Below, in pieces: positions 1-12,900 of a stretch of DNA of 64,000 nucleotides. The notes under the pieces are model-generated. The model did no database searches. It had not been told where the DNA came from and saw only the letters and a program-made list of their open reading frames with translations. Source of the DNA: Rostrohypoxylon terebratum (Eukaryota; Ascomycota; Sordariomycetes; Xylariales; Hypoxylaceae); contig MU385882.1 of the NCBI GenBank assembly GCA_022497145.1, positions 1 through 64,000 on the forward strand, read 5' to 3'. Within the stretch, counting starts at the first letter, position 1. Every line of letters starts with the position of its first letter. A program made the translations under genes and the position numbers.

Positions 1-1213
1 TATTTATTTAATTATAAATATCGTGTTTTGGTGGTTTTGTATGGGAAATGGGTGGTCCGCGCTAGGGGTGCTCACGTAACGGTGGATCGACTTAGTAGAC
101 TAGAATAAGAAGGTTACACAAACTGGTCATCTTAAATGAATAGCGCTGCATAAGTGTCTTGGCACGGGGGCATGTTTGACGGAAGATTTCCAAAGTCCCT
201 ATTAATGAGGAAAGAAACAACATTAATTGAAAAGCTGTGCTCTCCCTCGTGTGTTTTCAGCGTCAATCGCATCCCAAAACATAGAAAAATTCAGATTGGA
301 GATTTGTAGGTAGTTTTCCCTTGTGCGCTGCGAGCATTAGGAACGCCGTCAGATTCTAATCGGAAATTGGGGCTTGATGTCTTCAACTCATCCCAAAATA
401 GAACCAGACCTGCCTATTTTGGGAACCACAATGTAGGTGTAATTACAGGTAGCAGCAGCTAAGCAACCTTCAGAATCGATAGCCTTCACTACCTAACTAG
501 GGCCTAGGCACACTAGGATGTAGGTAACGTAGCGAGCCCCTTTTAGCTTTAGCTTAGGTAGATGCTACTTGCCTGACTGGACGATCCCTTACGATCTATT
601 TTACCATCACCACCCAGTGAGTGCTTAATAAACAACTTATTAATACATATGGGGCCAAGATCCGTCGCGATATAATATTTGTAGAATGACTTCAGCTGAC
701 AATATTTCTATCATGATATTCCTAACTTGTTATGTGTGCTGACTGGGGCGGAAAATGTAAGGGGAGAATTATAGAGACGTGGTTGTGAGTTCCAATACGG
801 CGGTTGAGATAGGAGGATTGATACAGTAAGAGCCACTACCGAGATAATATTTCGGCTTCAACTGCCGTCACGTTCTACACTAGATAGCCATTCGGATTCA
901 CTTGCACTCTCAATACGGCCGAAACGCCAGAAAATCCGCCACAAAATTGAAAATACCTACTACCTACCTAGTCAGACTGTCTGCCTGTAGCGACTCGCCA
1001 TCTTGCTGGCGTCATCGTAACCAGCTGTCCTCGCTAGCATGGCCCCCAGCTTATAAGCGAGGTAATTGCACAATGCGACCAGCCTCATTCTTTATGTTAC
1101 CTCGCCTATCTAAATATATATAACACCAAGCCCTGCTTTATGAGGCCAGTATTCTGACCGAGTCTCTGGATATCGCCACGGGTTGAAATTTTGACAAAGA
1201 ATCGGTATTCAGT
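1..1213. other. Intergenic, no gene seen
   Basis: No convincing coding region. It holds CCTACC/TACCTA words (about 957-970). A TATATATAA-like box lies near 1114-1122, about 95 bases before the GH55 start, and is the likely core promoter of that gene. Confidence 0.6.
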
Positions 1214-4007
1214 ATGGTCAAACTTGGGCTTCTCGCTGTCGCCCTATTGGGGGGAGCGTCGTGCTCGGCAATTCCTAAAGATAATGAAATTGGCGACAAT
1301 CTCGGGAAAAGGGCTACTAGCTTCTGGTATACTAATATGGACCATACCGGCACGGCTCGCGGATATGCTCCGGACTTGGGAACCAACACGTACCCTGTGT
1401 TTATGGCCGTCAAGGCCGGTGACGGTGCTGGAATACAGAACGCCATAAACGATGCGGGTAATGGCCAAAAGCGACATGGCCAATGGTTGGCATCTCAACC
1501 GAGGGTATGATTTTCGAACCAAAGTCACCAATCCCTCATAACTGAACGCTGAATAGGTCGTGTATATACCTCCTGGAACATACGAAGTCAGTTCAACAAT
1601 TGAGATGAACACGGATACTATCTTGATGGGCGATGCTACAAATGTAAGTATAAGTGATTTCTTAACTAGGTGCATTCTTACTGATACCTGCAATAGCCAC
1701 CAACCATCAAAGCTGCCGCTGGCTTCTCAGGAGATCGACTACTTTCTGGTAAATCTCCCTCTTTCGAAGCCCTAGGTAGTTAATTGCTTCTAACTGTGAT
1801 GCAGGACAAGATCCAGCGACAGGAGTATCCGGAGAACTTTCTTTTGCGGTCGGATTAAAGAATTTGATTCTTGATACCACCAGCATCTCAGGGGGTAAGA
1901 TTTGACATCCAATGATGCATACCTTCAGCTAGAATCTAGATCACCTGTGGGTATCCTCTAACCGGTAACAGGCACTGCATTCACTGCGCTATGGTGGGGT
2001 GTGGCCCAAGCTGCGCAGCTCCAAAATGTCAAAATTGTGATGGCGTCATCCAGCAATGGTAATGGACACACGGGTATTCAGCTGGGAAGAGGTTCAACCC
2101 TCGGCCTTGCCGATGTCCGCGTCGAACGTGGACAGGTAAGCTTTCAAGCCTACCGCATTTCTCACGCGAGAGTCAAGGTGCTAATTTGTGAAAGAATGGC
2201 ATCTGGCACAATGGACATCAGCAAGCACTCTACAAGGGCATCTATTTCTTCCAGAACACCGTCGGTATGCTGATCAATAGTGGAAACACGATCAGCATCA
2301 TCGGCGCAACGTTCGACACTGTTGGAACCGCTGTTCGACATGATGGCGGATCCCCCTGGATTGCGCTTATTGATGCAACATCTAAGAACTCCGGTGTAAC
2401 ATTCGCGACATCAGGTAAGTAAACCCATCGCCTACGGCTGTGGGGGATCGGACCGGACCGACTTGTGCGACCGATCTGGCTCCATAAAATCCCGTTCGTC
2501 GACCGCGCCGGTCGATGTTTCACCTAACGGTTCCTGGAGGAATGGTGGTGTGCGGCTCAGCTAACCTAGTGACAGGCTATCCCTCATTCATAATCGAGAA
2601 CCTTACCAAGGATACCAATTCGGATGTCGCACAGGTGCCAGGCAAAACGGCTCTTGGCGCCCAGTCTCACGTGGACACCTTCACCTATGGTAATACCGTA
2701 GGGAGCAACCCCGTGTACACTGCCATAACCTCTCCGTTGAACCGCCCTGCCAGCTTAGCGCCGAACGGCAAATATCCCATAAACGCTGCGCCCAACTATG
2801 CGAACAATCCCGTTTCGGACTTCATCAACGTCAAAGACCCGGCTCAGAACGGCGGTCACACCGTCTTGGGTGATCACACGAAGGATGAATCCGGTGTTCT
2901 AAACCAAGTCTTGCAATATGCGGCGAGCAACAACAAGATTGCCTATTTCCCCTTCGGCAAGTACAGGGTTGACGATACTCTCGTGATTCCGAAGGATTCG
3001 AGGATTGTCGGTGAAGCGTGGGCGACTATTACTGGTAATGGCGATAAGTTCAAGGATGCTTCGAACCCGAAGCCGGTTGTGTCTGTCGGCAATAAGGGAG
3101 ATGTCGGTGTCGCTCAGATCCAGGACATGCGGTTCACGGTTTCTGACGTGCTCCCCGGTGCGATTATCCTGGAATTTAACATTGCGGGTTCAGCGCCGGG
3201 CGACGTGGCATTGTGGAACTCCCTAGTCACCGTTGGTGGCACGCTTGGAGCATCGGCGCTTGGAAATGCCTGCGGCGATACTAGTCACGAATGTCAAGCA
3301 GCTTTTATAGGAATTCATCTCACTCAAGACTCGTCAGCATATATTGAGAATGTGTGGGTGTGGGTTGCCGACCACTTTACAGAAGGTAGCGGTGGCTGCA
3401 ACATTGCCGCCAAAGGTGGCGTTCTCGTCGAATCTACCAAAGGAACTTGGCTCCACGCCCTCGGGAGCGAGCACTGGTGGTTGTACCAACTAAACTTGAA
3501 AAATGCGGAAAACGTTATGGTTAGTATGCTCCAGTCGGAGACCAATTACGACCAAGGTGATAACACGAGACAAACGGTGCCGGCCCCTTGGACAGCTGAT
3601 GTGAACAACTGGGGAGACCCGGATTTTTCATGGTGTGGAGGTGGAGACAAACGGTGCCGAATGGGATTTGCCAACTTCATTCAGGGCGGCTCGAACATTT
3701 ACACGTACGCGTCTGCATCTTGGGCGTTTTTCAGTGGGCCTGGATATCAAGGCTGCTCGGGGGATTGTCAAGGTGAGTCGATGCAGAAACAAAAAAGAAA
3801 AATAGAATCCCGTTCCTGGTTCAGCTGCTTACTGTTATGATAGACACCATGCATTGGATTTCCAAGACGCCTACGAACCTCAAATCGTATGGCTGGTGCT
3901 CGAAAAGCACTACGACCACGCTCCACCTCGGGGATGGAACTAACGTTAACACCCAACCAGACTTCACTGGGTCCTGGGGCGGGTTGGTGGGCCGCTACAC
4001 GCCGTAA
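1214..4007 (+). CDS. Secreted GH55 glucan 1,3-beta-glucosidase
   Basis: Predicted exo-beta-1,3-glucanase of family GH55, acting outside the cell on laminarin-type glucans of plant, algal or fungal walls. Eight exons fit frame and splice signals: 1214-1504, 1557-1643, 1697-1748, 1805-1894, 1972-2135, 2195-2414, 2576-3772 and 3844-4007, giving 754 residues, normal for the family. A signal peptide covers about residues 1-19, followed by a Lys-Arg (32-33) Kex2-type site. Two pectate-lyase-3-like beta-helix halves follow: the first has VYIPPGTYEVSSTIEMNT, the second has KIAYFPFGKYRVDDTLVIP. The GSEHWWLYQLNL block is typical of fungal GH55. The 161-nt intron 2415-2575 is longer than the others but restores frame exactly. 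Family call is firm; exo mode follows from the family. Confidence 0.9.
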
Positions 4008-6603
4008 GGGCATGGCGCCGGCTCCATTCTAACTCCACGTGCATTTCTTATGACGACATTGCTATACTAGTATGCATTCTTTTTCAAAGTAGCGGATAGT
4101 TAATACCTAGGATATAGACGTTTCACGATAAGCATGTGATAGGATTTGAACCTACATTATCTCGCTGTTGTGTAACGGTTCGTAATATTTTGATACTCTA
4201 TGTTATTGGCGTTTGACAATACCAGATCGGCCTTGTTGCGCGTCAACACGGCATACCCGACTTAGAGTGTCCCGCTAGAGTGGTTATTAAGTTTCGTGTA
4301 TACCCTTCTCCGCGTAGATAGGGAGTGGCAATGAAATACCCCGTGGAGAAGCCCAATTTTTTTTGATATTTGAAAAGTGTACCTTCAATCTTCTTGAGTT
4401 CCAATCACTAGTTCATTATAAGTAAGGTGGTCTATACTCTTGGAAAATTCCGTTTGCCTAGTTTTTCCCTGTTTCAAGGATTTATGATTTAATCTGTCGA
4501 ACTAGTATAACCAATTTTTTTCTACTAAATTACTTCCCAGGGACGAGGAAAAAAATTCGCAAACACGATGACCAACATTGCCTTACACGGTACATGTACT
4601 ATTATAATGTACAGGTTCCAATGTAAGGTGTCGGCCGAGACACGAGGTGTCAAAGCATCTCCAATCCATCTCCAACCCATCCACAAGTTTGGAATAATTA
4701 TTCAGCCGCATTCAATACCAAACTCCGGGTTACCTAAGAGCGTAAGGCTCGTATTCCCGCGGCTTGAGATTTTCTTGTTTGGTTTTGTTGAAATTGGCAA
4801 TTGCAAGTCCACGATCCTTCTCCGGTTCTGCTTACCACCATTTGCTTTTTTTTTCTTCAGCCTTCAGCAATACGAGGTCTTTATTGGCCCAAGGTGAGTT
4901 GGCGCGTTGCGTGTGTGATTGCGAAATCGCCCCCGACCGGGACTCGAGATTGGGTCTTTGTCAGTTCTCATGTGATTTGTGATACTCCTTGGATTAGTTT
5001 GTTACAGTCGAAAATCTTTTTTGGCTGTGCATTTTCCAACGAGGTAAGACCTTGGAATATCTCACCGAACTCTGGCCGTGCAATTGGATCCCTAAATGAC
5101 GGCGGTGGGTCTCGGAAGGGGGGAGTGGAAATAAACCTCCACTAAATGATCCATTTTTGAGCCCCACGATATGCCGTTCAGCGGGGCAACGGGTTCAGCG
5201 GCTCGAGGCGAGCTGGGTGTTAAAGGATGCGAGTCTTTTGGGTGCTTTGGGGGGCCCCGGCGCCGTTGGGGAGACGCCATGAACACCCTTTGGTCCCCTA
5301 ATCCCCGCGCTGATGCCGCGTAGGTGGGAAGAGACTCCCGAAGTACGAGGGTATTGTCGGGAGCGGATGAGACATTAGATAGCCGGTTCTACCCATCTAG
5401 GAAATCCGACATATTCCATGTCCTGCACGTCTTACAGGTTACCCAGGTATTCTGTTAGGTAAAGATTTACATACTATGTATAGGGATGTTGTGTAGTATA
5501 GAAGTATCTATACTACAAAGTACTGTACCTCGAAACTAAAACACATGGGAATTGGGAGACCAGACTGCTCTAGGTCTTTCATCCAACGTGACACCCTGTC
5601 TTAAATTATTTGCTTCTTAGCTAGTACACATAGTACCTAGGGTGCTTGTCTCGGAACCTTTTCTTCACCTGCGGATGCTAGTGGTAGTTTTTATAATAGG
5701 TGCATAAGCTTTTCGCGGATCGACGACGCCGTCGCCCTTACTTCCAATTATATGTAGGGTCTACTAACTAACATCTAAAACCCGTGATAAGGGAATCGTG
5801 GATGCAGGAGGATAAAGGTATCGGCGAATTTTACTGGATTGATTGTTTTGTCAACGAGACTACATGGCGACTATATGGCAAACTAACGCCTAGTACAGTC
5901 AAGTGTATTCCACTTCCGCGCAAGGATCATTGCCAGGACCCTTGAGCTTGACCAGTTAGCTTAGCCCAATCCAAGTCTTACTATTCTCCCCTTGGCCGAG
6001 CCGAGGGAATACTGGACCTATGACTTCATACTGCTCTAGCCATCATACCACGATAGATGCAGAGCATACCTGAGATGGTAACATGAAAAAAAGCGTACCC
6101 CGCCAGAAGGCATGTCAGCAAATGGAAATTTTAAAAGAGATCGGCACGATCAGCAGGCAGACCGGCCTTGACCAACAGGCATGCAGGACCCTGCAGGGTC
6201 GCAGTCGCAATTGTCACACCGGAGGAAAGCTTGGCTCAAGATCCAGGAAGGGTGTGTGAGCCGGTCTGATTGCCACGGTTATCTGCATACAAAAGTGTAC
6301 CAGCTCCAATTCTCACGAGCCCGATGTCGTCCTTTGTCAGCTCAAAACAAGGGTTTTCTCCATTCTTATATGAGGGTCGGTCCCGCCTCTCCAAACTTTC
6401 CTGACTCCAGATCTCTCTCCCACAATTCCCATCTGGTTTCCTCAGTCCGGCGCAAGATTGAAAATCTGGAGTCGGTGAAATTTTGTCGCTCATTACACCG
6501 AGTTATCTAATCGACGCATAGATCCAACACAGACCAGCAATACATATTGTGGAAACTAAGAATCACGCCGGCTCCGTTCACCACGTCCGGAACATAATTC
6601 AAG
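4008..6603. other. Intergenic, no gene seen
   Basis: About 2.6 kb without a supported gene. It contains homopyrimidine runs (near 4847-4862) and scattered TACCTA words. Short open frames here lack protein-like composition. The distal end must hold the promoter of the sugar transporter starting at 6604. Confidence 0.5.
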
Positions 6604-8547
6604 ATGGCATCAGGAACGACGCCGACATTTATGGGCCTTCGGGGCCGCCCGCTGTCTACGGCCGTCAGTATTGTTGCAACCACTGGTTTCCTGCTATTCG
6701 GATACGATCAGGGAGTGTAAGTTGCGAGAATTCGACCCGGCAACAGTTTAGGCCCTATCATTCCCTCCAAATGCATGAATTGGGACGGACTGTTCTGGCC
6801 CAGAGGGAAGAATGCTAATGAAATGACAGTATGAGCGGTATTATCGGCTCTAACCACTTTGCCAATGTGTTCACGGAAGTGAGAGGCAACGCCACAATGC
6901 AGGGTTTAGTCACTGCAATCTACGAAATTGGGTGTCTTATCGGCGCCATGTTCATTCTAGCTGTTGGTGATGTCTTAGGACGACGGAAAGCCATGATCAT
7001 TGGTGGAATCATTATGATTCTCGGAGCCACTATTCAAGTCACTTCGTTCCCTGGACACGCCCCCCTCGCCCAGTTTATTATCGGCAGAGTGGTCACTGGT
7101 GTAGGAAACGGTATTAACACTTCCACGATTCCGACATATCAAGGTTAGTGCACGAAACGCCACACAATCCACGAGCTCACTCAATTCTGACACTATTGCA
7201 GCCGAATGCAGTAAGACGTCAAACAGAGGTCTGCTCATCTGTATCGAAGGTGGCATTATCGCTTTTGGTACTGTGATTGCATACTGGATTGACTACGGCT
7301 GCAGTTATGGTAGCGAGGACCTCTCTTGGCGATTCCCCATCGCCTTCCAGACTCTTTTCGGCTTCGTTGTGTGCATTTCCATGATCTTCCTCCCTGAGAG
7401 TCCCCGTTGGCTTCTCACCCATGAGCGATATGAGGATGCCGAGAAAGTCATCGCAGCCCTTCGAGGTTACGAGCTAGGAAGCGAAGAGACCGCTACTGAA
7501 CGAGACATCATTTTGGACTCCATCCGCGCCAGTGGTTTTGCTGGCCGCAAGAGCACTCCTGTCAAGGCACTTCTCACCGGCGGCAAGACCCAGCATCTCC
7601 GACGTATGTTGATTGGTTCCAGCAGTCAGCTTATGCAACAGATTGGTGGATGCAACGCCGTCATCTACTACTTCCCTATTCTTTTCGAGGCGCAAATTAC
7701 CATTGGCGACCAGAACATGGCTTTACTCATGGGTGGTGTCAACATGATTGTCTACGCCATTTTCGCCACTACTTCTTGGTTCATCATTGAGCGTGTTGGT
7801 CGACGCAAGCTTTTCCTTTACGGAAGTGTCGGACAATGCTTGTCTATGGTTATTACTTTCTCTTGCCTCATCCCTGGCACGCCTAGCGCCGCTAAGGGAG
7901 CCGCTGTCGGTCTCTTTGTAAGTTCTCTACATCTACATCGGTACTGCCGATTTCTCGTACAAAGAAAATGCTAACCATATGTCAGACATACATCGCCTCC
8001 TTCGGAGCTACCTGGCTGCCGCTTCCGTGGTTGTACCCTGCTGAGATCAACCCTATCAAGACTCGTGCCAAGGCCAACGCTACGTCGACTTGCACGAACT
8101 GGCTCTTCAACTGTAAGCGCTTTATTCCCTCACTCGATCTGGAATAGCCACATCTAACTTTTTTTGATAGTTTTAATCGTCATGGTGACGCCCGTCATGA
8201 TTGCCAACATCGGCTGGGGTACCTACCTATTCTTCGCTGCCGTCAACGCCTGCTTCATCCCCATCATCTACTTCTTCTACCCCGAGACCGCTAAGCGTTC
8301 GCTTGAGGAGATCGATATCATCTTCGCCAAGGGTTTCGTGGAGAACATCTCTTACGTCCGTGCCGCGAAGGAGTTGCCTCTACTCACTCCCGACCAGGTC
8401 GAGCAGGAAGCTCTCAAGTACGGTCTCATCGACACTGCCGCGAGAGGTGCTGCGCACGCCGTTGGCCCTGCTGGTGTGGTAGAGGAGAAGGCTCTCAGCG
8501 AGAAGAGCGAAGAGGACTCTGGAAGCCACGAGGAAGTCGAAAACTAA
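6604..8547 (+). CDS. MFS sugar/H+ symporter, STL1-like
   Basis: Plasma-membrane sugar porter of the major facilitator superfamily. Exons 6604-6716, 6830-7143, 7202-7917, 7986-8112 and 8171-8547 give 548 residues and 12 expected membrane segments. Family signatures in order: GYDQGVMSG in the first helix, GDVLGRRKAM in loop 2-3, GRVVTGVGNGINTSTIPTYQ, PESPRWL before the central loop, QQIGGCNAVIYY in helix 7, ERVGRRKLF in loop 8-9 and PETAKRSLEEID after helix 12. The NTSTIP and AFGTVIAYWIDYG blocks resemble yeast Stl1 (glycerol/H+ symporter) more than hexose carriers, so glycerol or a polyol is the likeliest substrate. Substrate is inference. The tail is short, acidic and lysine-rich. Confidence 0.9.
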
Positions 8548-10729
8548 GGACTTCATTGGCTTGTAGTGATTCTAGTTGTTACCAATATGAATTATGGTCG
8601 CTTGGATGCTACGACTTGAATTGAGCTACGGCTTGATATATGAACTTATTTTTCTTGACTATTTTTTGACCATTTACTGGTTTCTCGGTTACCTAGATAG
8701 AGTTACATAGACCTAGACTAGGGGACGGGCTCAGACATACCTGCTGAACCCGACACATTATAGGATACCCTTGGCAATTGACACAGCCCTGTCTCGTTGC
8801 AAGTAAATAAACAGACAACATCATACCTCGGTTTTGCTATTTAGTCAACATCCCTGTCGAAACTTTTTTTCGACCCTTGAGACAGCTCGTTGCAAGAAAC
8901 AGTAGCGCCGAGATTTACGTCATTGGCGTATCAAGACTCGGCCGGTGAAATTTTCAGACTCAAAGAGATGCAATCACTACATGATTCGTATTGGAGATGC
9001 GGGGGGGACTCGGTTCCGTTCTAATGGCTTTGTTCCATTGTTTGCCACGCCCCCAAGTTCCAACAATAGAAACGCATCTTTGACAAAGGCATGGAAACGA
9101 AGTCATTGGAATAGCTAAATAGCTAAGCACTAATAACGAATTTACATACCACTTACAAGTATTGACAAGTCCTTTATTCGACATTAACGGCCGAGTTGAT
9201 GGCGACTCCGAATATAGGTATCGCCGCATGAAGGCTACCGGGCTTTGTGCCGTAGAATCAGCATCTTGGTGGCGTTAGGACATCCCCCCTTACTTTTCGA
9301 ACTTACCTAGTAGATACTGGTTGTATAGTTACTCACAACGGTTCGAGATGCTACTTCGTGAATTCGTGGTTGCAAACATAGGATTTAATTCTAACCTACC
9401 TATTAGGTTCCTGCGAGTCCCTGGCAAGCATATTCTCTTATCAGATATGTATCTGGCGTATTATGCATTTGAAGGTGAAATATATAAATTTGTTAGAAAA
9501 GGCATCGAGGTTAACATCACGTCTATTGCAATCCATTTCTTGTGAGCATACCTAGGAACGTAGGTAGCAGGTAGTAATAAATTCTAAATGTATGAAATTG
9601 TCTTTTCCTATTAGTCTCGCATAGCTTTCTTACCTTATTCTAAGGTGGTGGATTGATAGATAGACCCACTCTCTCATAGATGATCTTGGATGTGGGTACA
9701 GTAGTAGGTATATAATACAAAATTCACCAATGAATTATCACATACGACCATAGGAGCTAGAAAGCTCGGGATCCCGTCCGCTCTCCCATAGATAAGCTAG
9801 CTACCGCCAGATTAGTAGTTGGGTCGGTGACGACCAGCGAATCCCTGGTGTCGTATGTTTCTATTTTTATTCTTATCTTTTTTTTGTTTCATTCATTTTC
9901 GATGTCGCGACGCTTTTTATAGTCAATTACTATCCCGCAAGCTTATGCTAAAATCAATTGAGTCCACAAGTTATCATCGCCTAGTTTCGAAGGGGTTACG
10001 ACAAATCGGAAATTTATAACATCTACCTAACATCTATAATTATTACGGACGACTTCACACTCCGTCTTGGTAAACACAACATGAATGATTCGCAGGGTTT
10101 CTTTACGTCTCTAAGCGAGAGTAATATTTCATAGGTACTTTATTGACTTCTGTCATTCAACAATGTCATTTTGGCTCCGGGTATGATTTCCATCATTGTA
10201 GCATGATTGTATGCCATCAAACCAAGTAGGTGAGCATAGACTTACAGACCAGGCAAGTACGAATCCATCCCTCGTGTCTAAGGAGTTTACTTTTCTTGTG
10301 TAGGGACTTCGTGCCTTGGTACGTAGTCAATCTTGAATTATCGTGGACTTGAGAACACATAGGACTGAATCACAGTGCCTGCTTGCTTTCAAAAACAGTT
10401 ATATTCATCATCACAAAAATCACACTCATCAACCTCTTCCTCTTTACGTATCTATTCCCATTGTTCTTTCTGTCCAGCTAAGTATTACGACCTCACATCA
10501 ACAAGCATCGAAGCCTTCTCTCTCTCCCAGATTTCTTGCGTGTATTATTGTATCTGTATGGCTTCAGCGGAGATGAATCATGCCGGCCTAGAGTCCATGT
10601 GCTGCTGAGGTTCTTAATGTATTTAACACATATTCCCTGTTATCTAGAGCTTCTCTCTCCTAGATACCTCAGACGATCGATTGCTTACACTAATCAACAG
10701 ATCTATAGGTCTTTGAAAGCCTATTCAAG
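8548..10729. other. Intergenic, no gene seen
   Basis: About 2.2 kb without a supported gene. It has AT-rich stretches and repeated ACCTA/TAGGT words (for example 9548-9572). A short segment near 10675-10705 weakly resembles the duplicated segments at 12631-12780 and 14160-14316, which would fit a shared upstream region of the paralogous genes. Confidence 0.45.
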
Positions 10730-10951
10730 ATGGATCAGAACAACAATCTTGGCTCGCCTCGTCCCTCCTCGGTCGACCACAGCGACTTGACATCCTCCTC
10801 AATGGCGGAGTTTCCTCAACCTGGCTTCCCATCGTCGATGGACGAAGCTTCGACAAGCGCCGGTGTCTCCACATCGACATTCAAAAGCCCGCAAGCTGGC
10901 AGCACGACCCCTTCACGTCTCCAAAAGATGATGGCTGCAAGAACGGGAACT

Positions 10952-10959
10952 TTCCAATC
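10952..10959. repeat. Left copy of 8-bp target-site duplication (TTCCAATC)
   Basis: TTCCAATC at 10952-10959 is repeated at 11235-11242. One copy is needed to keep the host reading frame, as expected for a target-site duplication of hAT-type length. Confidence 0.6.
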
Positions 10960-11234
10960 TAGGCTTCTGCTTTTTAACCCATAACCCACGCCCCATGAGA
11001 CCCATGGGTTCCCACGCTAAAAAACCTCACGCGTTAAGGTGGTTGGAAATAGCGCGTTAAGGGGATTTTTACGTGTTTAAGTAGGGGAATAGCTTCATAA
11101 TACCCAGATTTCTGGTATAAAACTTTATACAAAAAAACCCATGGGTCCCCAAGAAATCAAAAAACCCACGCTTGGGTACCCCATGGGTTCTTCAAAAAAA
11201 AAACCCATGGGTTCCCACGACCAAAGCTTAGGTA
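10960..11234. mobile_element. MITE-like, possibly hAT-derived insertion of about 275 bp
   Basis: The segment interrupts a coding exon and is flanked by 8-bp direct repeats. The left end begins TAGGCTTCTG. The right end, read on the other strand, contains TAAGCTTTGG, an imperfect terminal inverted repeat that may sit 4 bases inside the duplication. Inside are four copies of the palindrome CCCATGGG (11001, 11138, 11180 and 11204) and a 17-bp direct repeat, ACCCATGGGTTCCCACG (about 11000 and 11203). It has no coding capacity, so it would be non-autonomous. An intron is unlikely because the left boundary has no GT. The hAT assignment rests only on duplication length and the TAGG end. Confidence 0.55.
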
Positions 11235-12285
11235 TTCCAATCATTGATCAACAGCATCCAAGATTGGCGCGAAGTTCATAAGGCATACCTTCAGATGAAC
11301 GACACGGCGGAATATGACCATCACGACTTCCCGTCCGACGAAAATAAACAGAAAGAGCTTGTGAGGGTGCTCTTTGAAGCATCTCGGGATTGTAGCGATA
11401 TTACCGAGACTCGAGGATCGGTGGCCGTGAAGCATATTCAGCAGAAGAGATATACAGACCTAGAATTCGAGCTGGTACTTTGGCCCTTGCTAGTGGGTCG
11501 TTCTATGGAAGCATGTGTATAGATTTGGAGCTGATGTCCGTATAGATGTCTATCCATGATGCTCAAGCTGGGAAGTGCAATATCCCGAATTATAATTCCT
11601 TAGGAGATGCACAAATCAAGGCTTATGGATACAATACTTATGGAACATTCAAAGAAAGATTCGATGCTGTTCGCGATGCTCTAAAGGTATGGATGTCACC
11701 GAAATTTACCTGCATAGCGGATACTCACAATTAGGTACCAGTCATCAAAAGAGATTGTTGAATCCATCTTCAAGGATAATAGCTTTCTACATCGACTCGC
11801 ATGGCGGCCCAAATAGGAACTCATGGTAAGTTAACACAATATTACAGTAAGAAATAGATTCTATTAGCTAATAGGTACCTTTGAAGCGAAAAGCCTTTAA
11901 TAGAAAGTCCATCGTGAAACAACAGCAACAAATGCACACTGGCTCTCCTCGGAACGATATCAAGGCTACCATGAATGGTGGATTGATTGGTCAAGCCCGC
12001 AGCGATGTCGACAAACGCACAGCGGCTCTTGAAGACAGAATGGGAGAGGCGAAAAAGATGAAGATCTATCAGTCTGAGCACGATACAAAGCAGATTGAAT
12101 CGCCAAGCGACGCTCTCTCGTCACAAAGCCTTTCCCAGACTGACACAGATGGACCTGTTTTTAGTCAAACAGTCGCTAGACCTGCGGGAATGCACAGAAA
12201 CCCCTTTGTTGGCTACGAGGGCCCGGAGCCTTGGTTCGATTTGATGTTAGACGACGAAGGACTTGAAGCTCCGTTAAATTTCTAA

Positions 12286-12900
12286 ATGGCGAAATAGTTG
12301 GTACGAACACCTCGAATGGAACGGAATAAGCAGCTGCTCGATGTGGATTTATACACCACATGAAGAGAACGGGGCTGAGAGTGGAGGGACATCTGTTATC
12401 CACCAAGCAAACTAGACCAACAATTACTAAGGTTACTCTAACTGAACAAGGGGAGGGTGTTGTCATTAGTGATATGTGCTATTGATATAGGCACTTCTAG
12501 AAATATGATACCAGGTACCTGTACCGCATTCTTATCAAGTCTCGAGCGCATTCCTGTCTTCGAGGTCAGGCCGTATTTGGGGACAAAAAATATAATCATA
12601 TAGTTCGTTTTCAACACGTTTGTAGGTAGGTATCAATATAAGTATATTCGCTGCGAGTAGAGAGAAGACTCCACGCCTCTTTAACAAACGCGCTTCGATT
12701 GGTTGCACTCAATTACTGTTACCTTAGAATCAAGAACTACTAGTTGAAGCCTTACTTCAAGTACTTAATTGTAGGTTCATTCAGGAGAGATTCCTTTCTT
12801 CTCCTCGCGTTTTGTAGGGTCGAAGATAGGAACGTCCGACTTACCTACTCGCTATCCCAGAAATCCCCACAGATCAGACCGCGGGTTTCGTTATCATCTT
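12286..12900. other. Intergenic, holds duplicated segment A
   Basis: No gene. The main content is the 150-bp segment 12631-12780, described separately, which matches one upstream of paralog B. Confidence 0.5.
12631..12780 (+). repeat. Duplicated non-coding segment, copy A
   Basis: It aligns over its whole length with 14160-14316 at roughly three quarters identity by eye. Shared blocks include TATCAAT..TAAGT, GACTCCA.GCCTCT, CAATTACTGTTA and TTA.AATCAAGA. Many differences are transitions. Copy B lies just upstream of paralog B, so this may be the orphaned upstream region of a lost third family member. Confidence 0.6.

Larger units (their letters stand above)
10730..12285 (+). pseudogene. Paralog A of an unrecognised two-member family, interrupted by a transposon-like insertion
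   Basis: Coding blocks are 10730-10959 plus 11243-11492 (one exon split by the insertion at 10960-11234 and its 8-bp duplication), 11546-11686, 11742-11825 and 11875-12285. Removing the insertion and one TTCCAATC copy rejoins the frame exactly. The rejoined protein aligns with paralog B across introns at the same places (LEFELVLWPLL against VEYELLLWQLL; CNIPNY against CRLPNY; KEIV; LAWRP). A TAG stop lies in frame at 11814-11816 where B has His. The product would have a Ser/Pro-rich disordered N-terminus, a helical core of about 200 residues, a basic KRK patch and an acidic-aromatic tail (WFDLMLDDEG). Function is unknown; a nuclear role is only suggested by the basic patch and acidic tail. 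Confidence 0.65.

Noticed and set aside
4130..4200. Possible minus-strand tRNA 3' half (T-arm-like GGATTTGAACC read in reverse)
   Set aside because: A T-stem/loop can be drawn, but no matching acceptor 5' strand, D-arm or anticodon arm is found within tRNA length.
10960..11234. Reading this segment as an ordinary intron
   Set aside because: There is no GT at the left boundary, and the flanking 8-bp direct repeats explain the junction exactly as an insertion.
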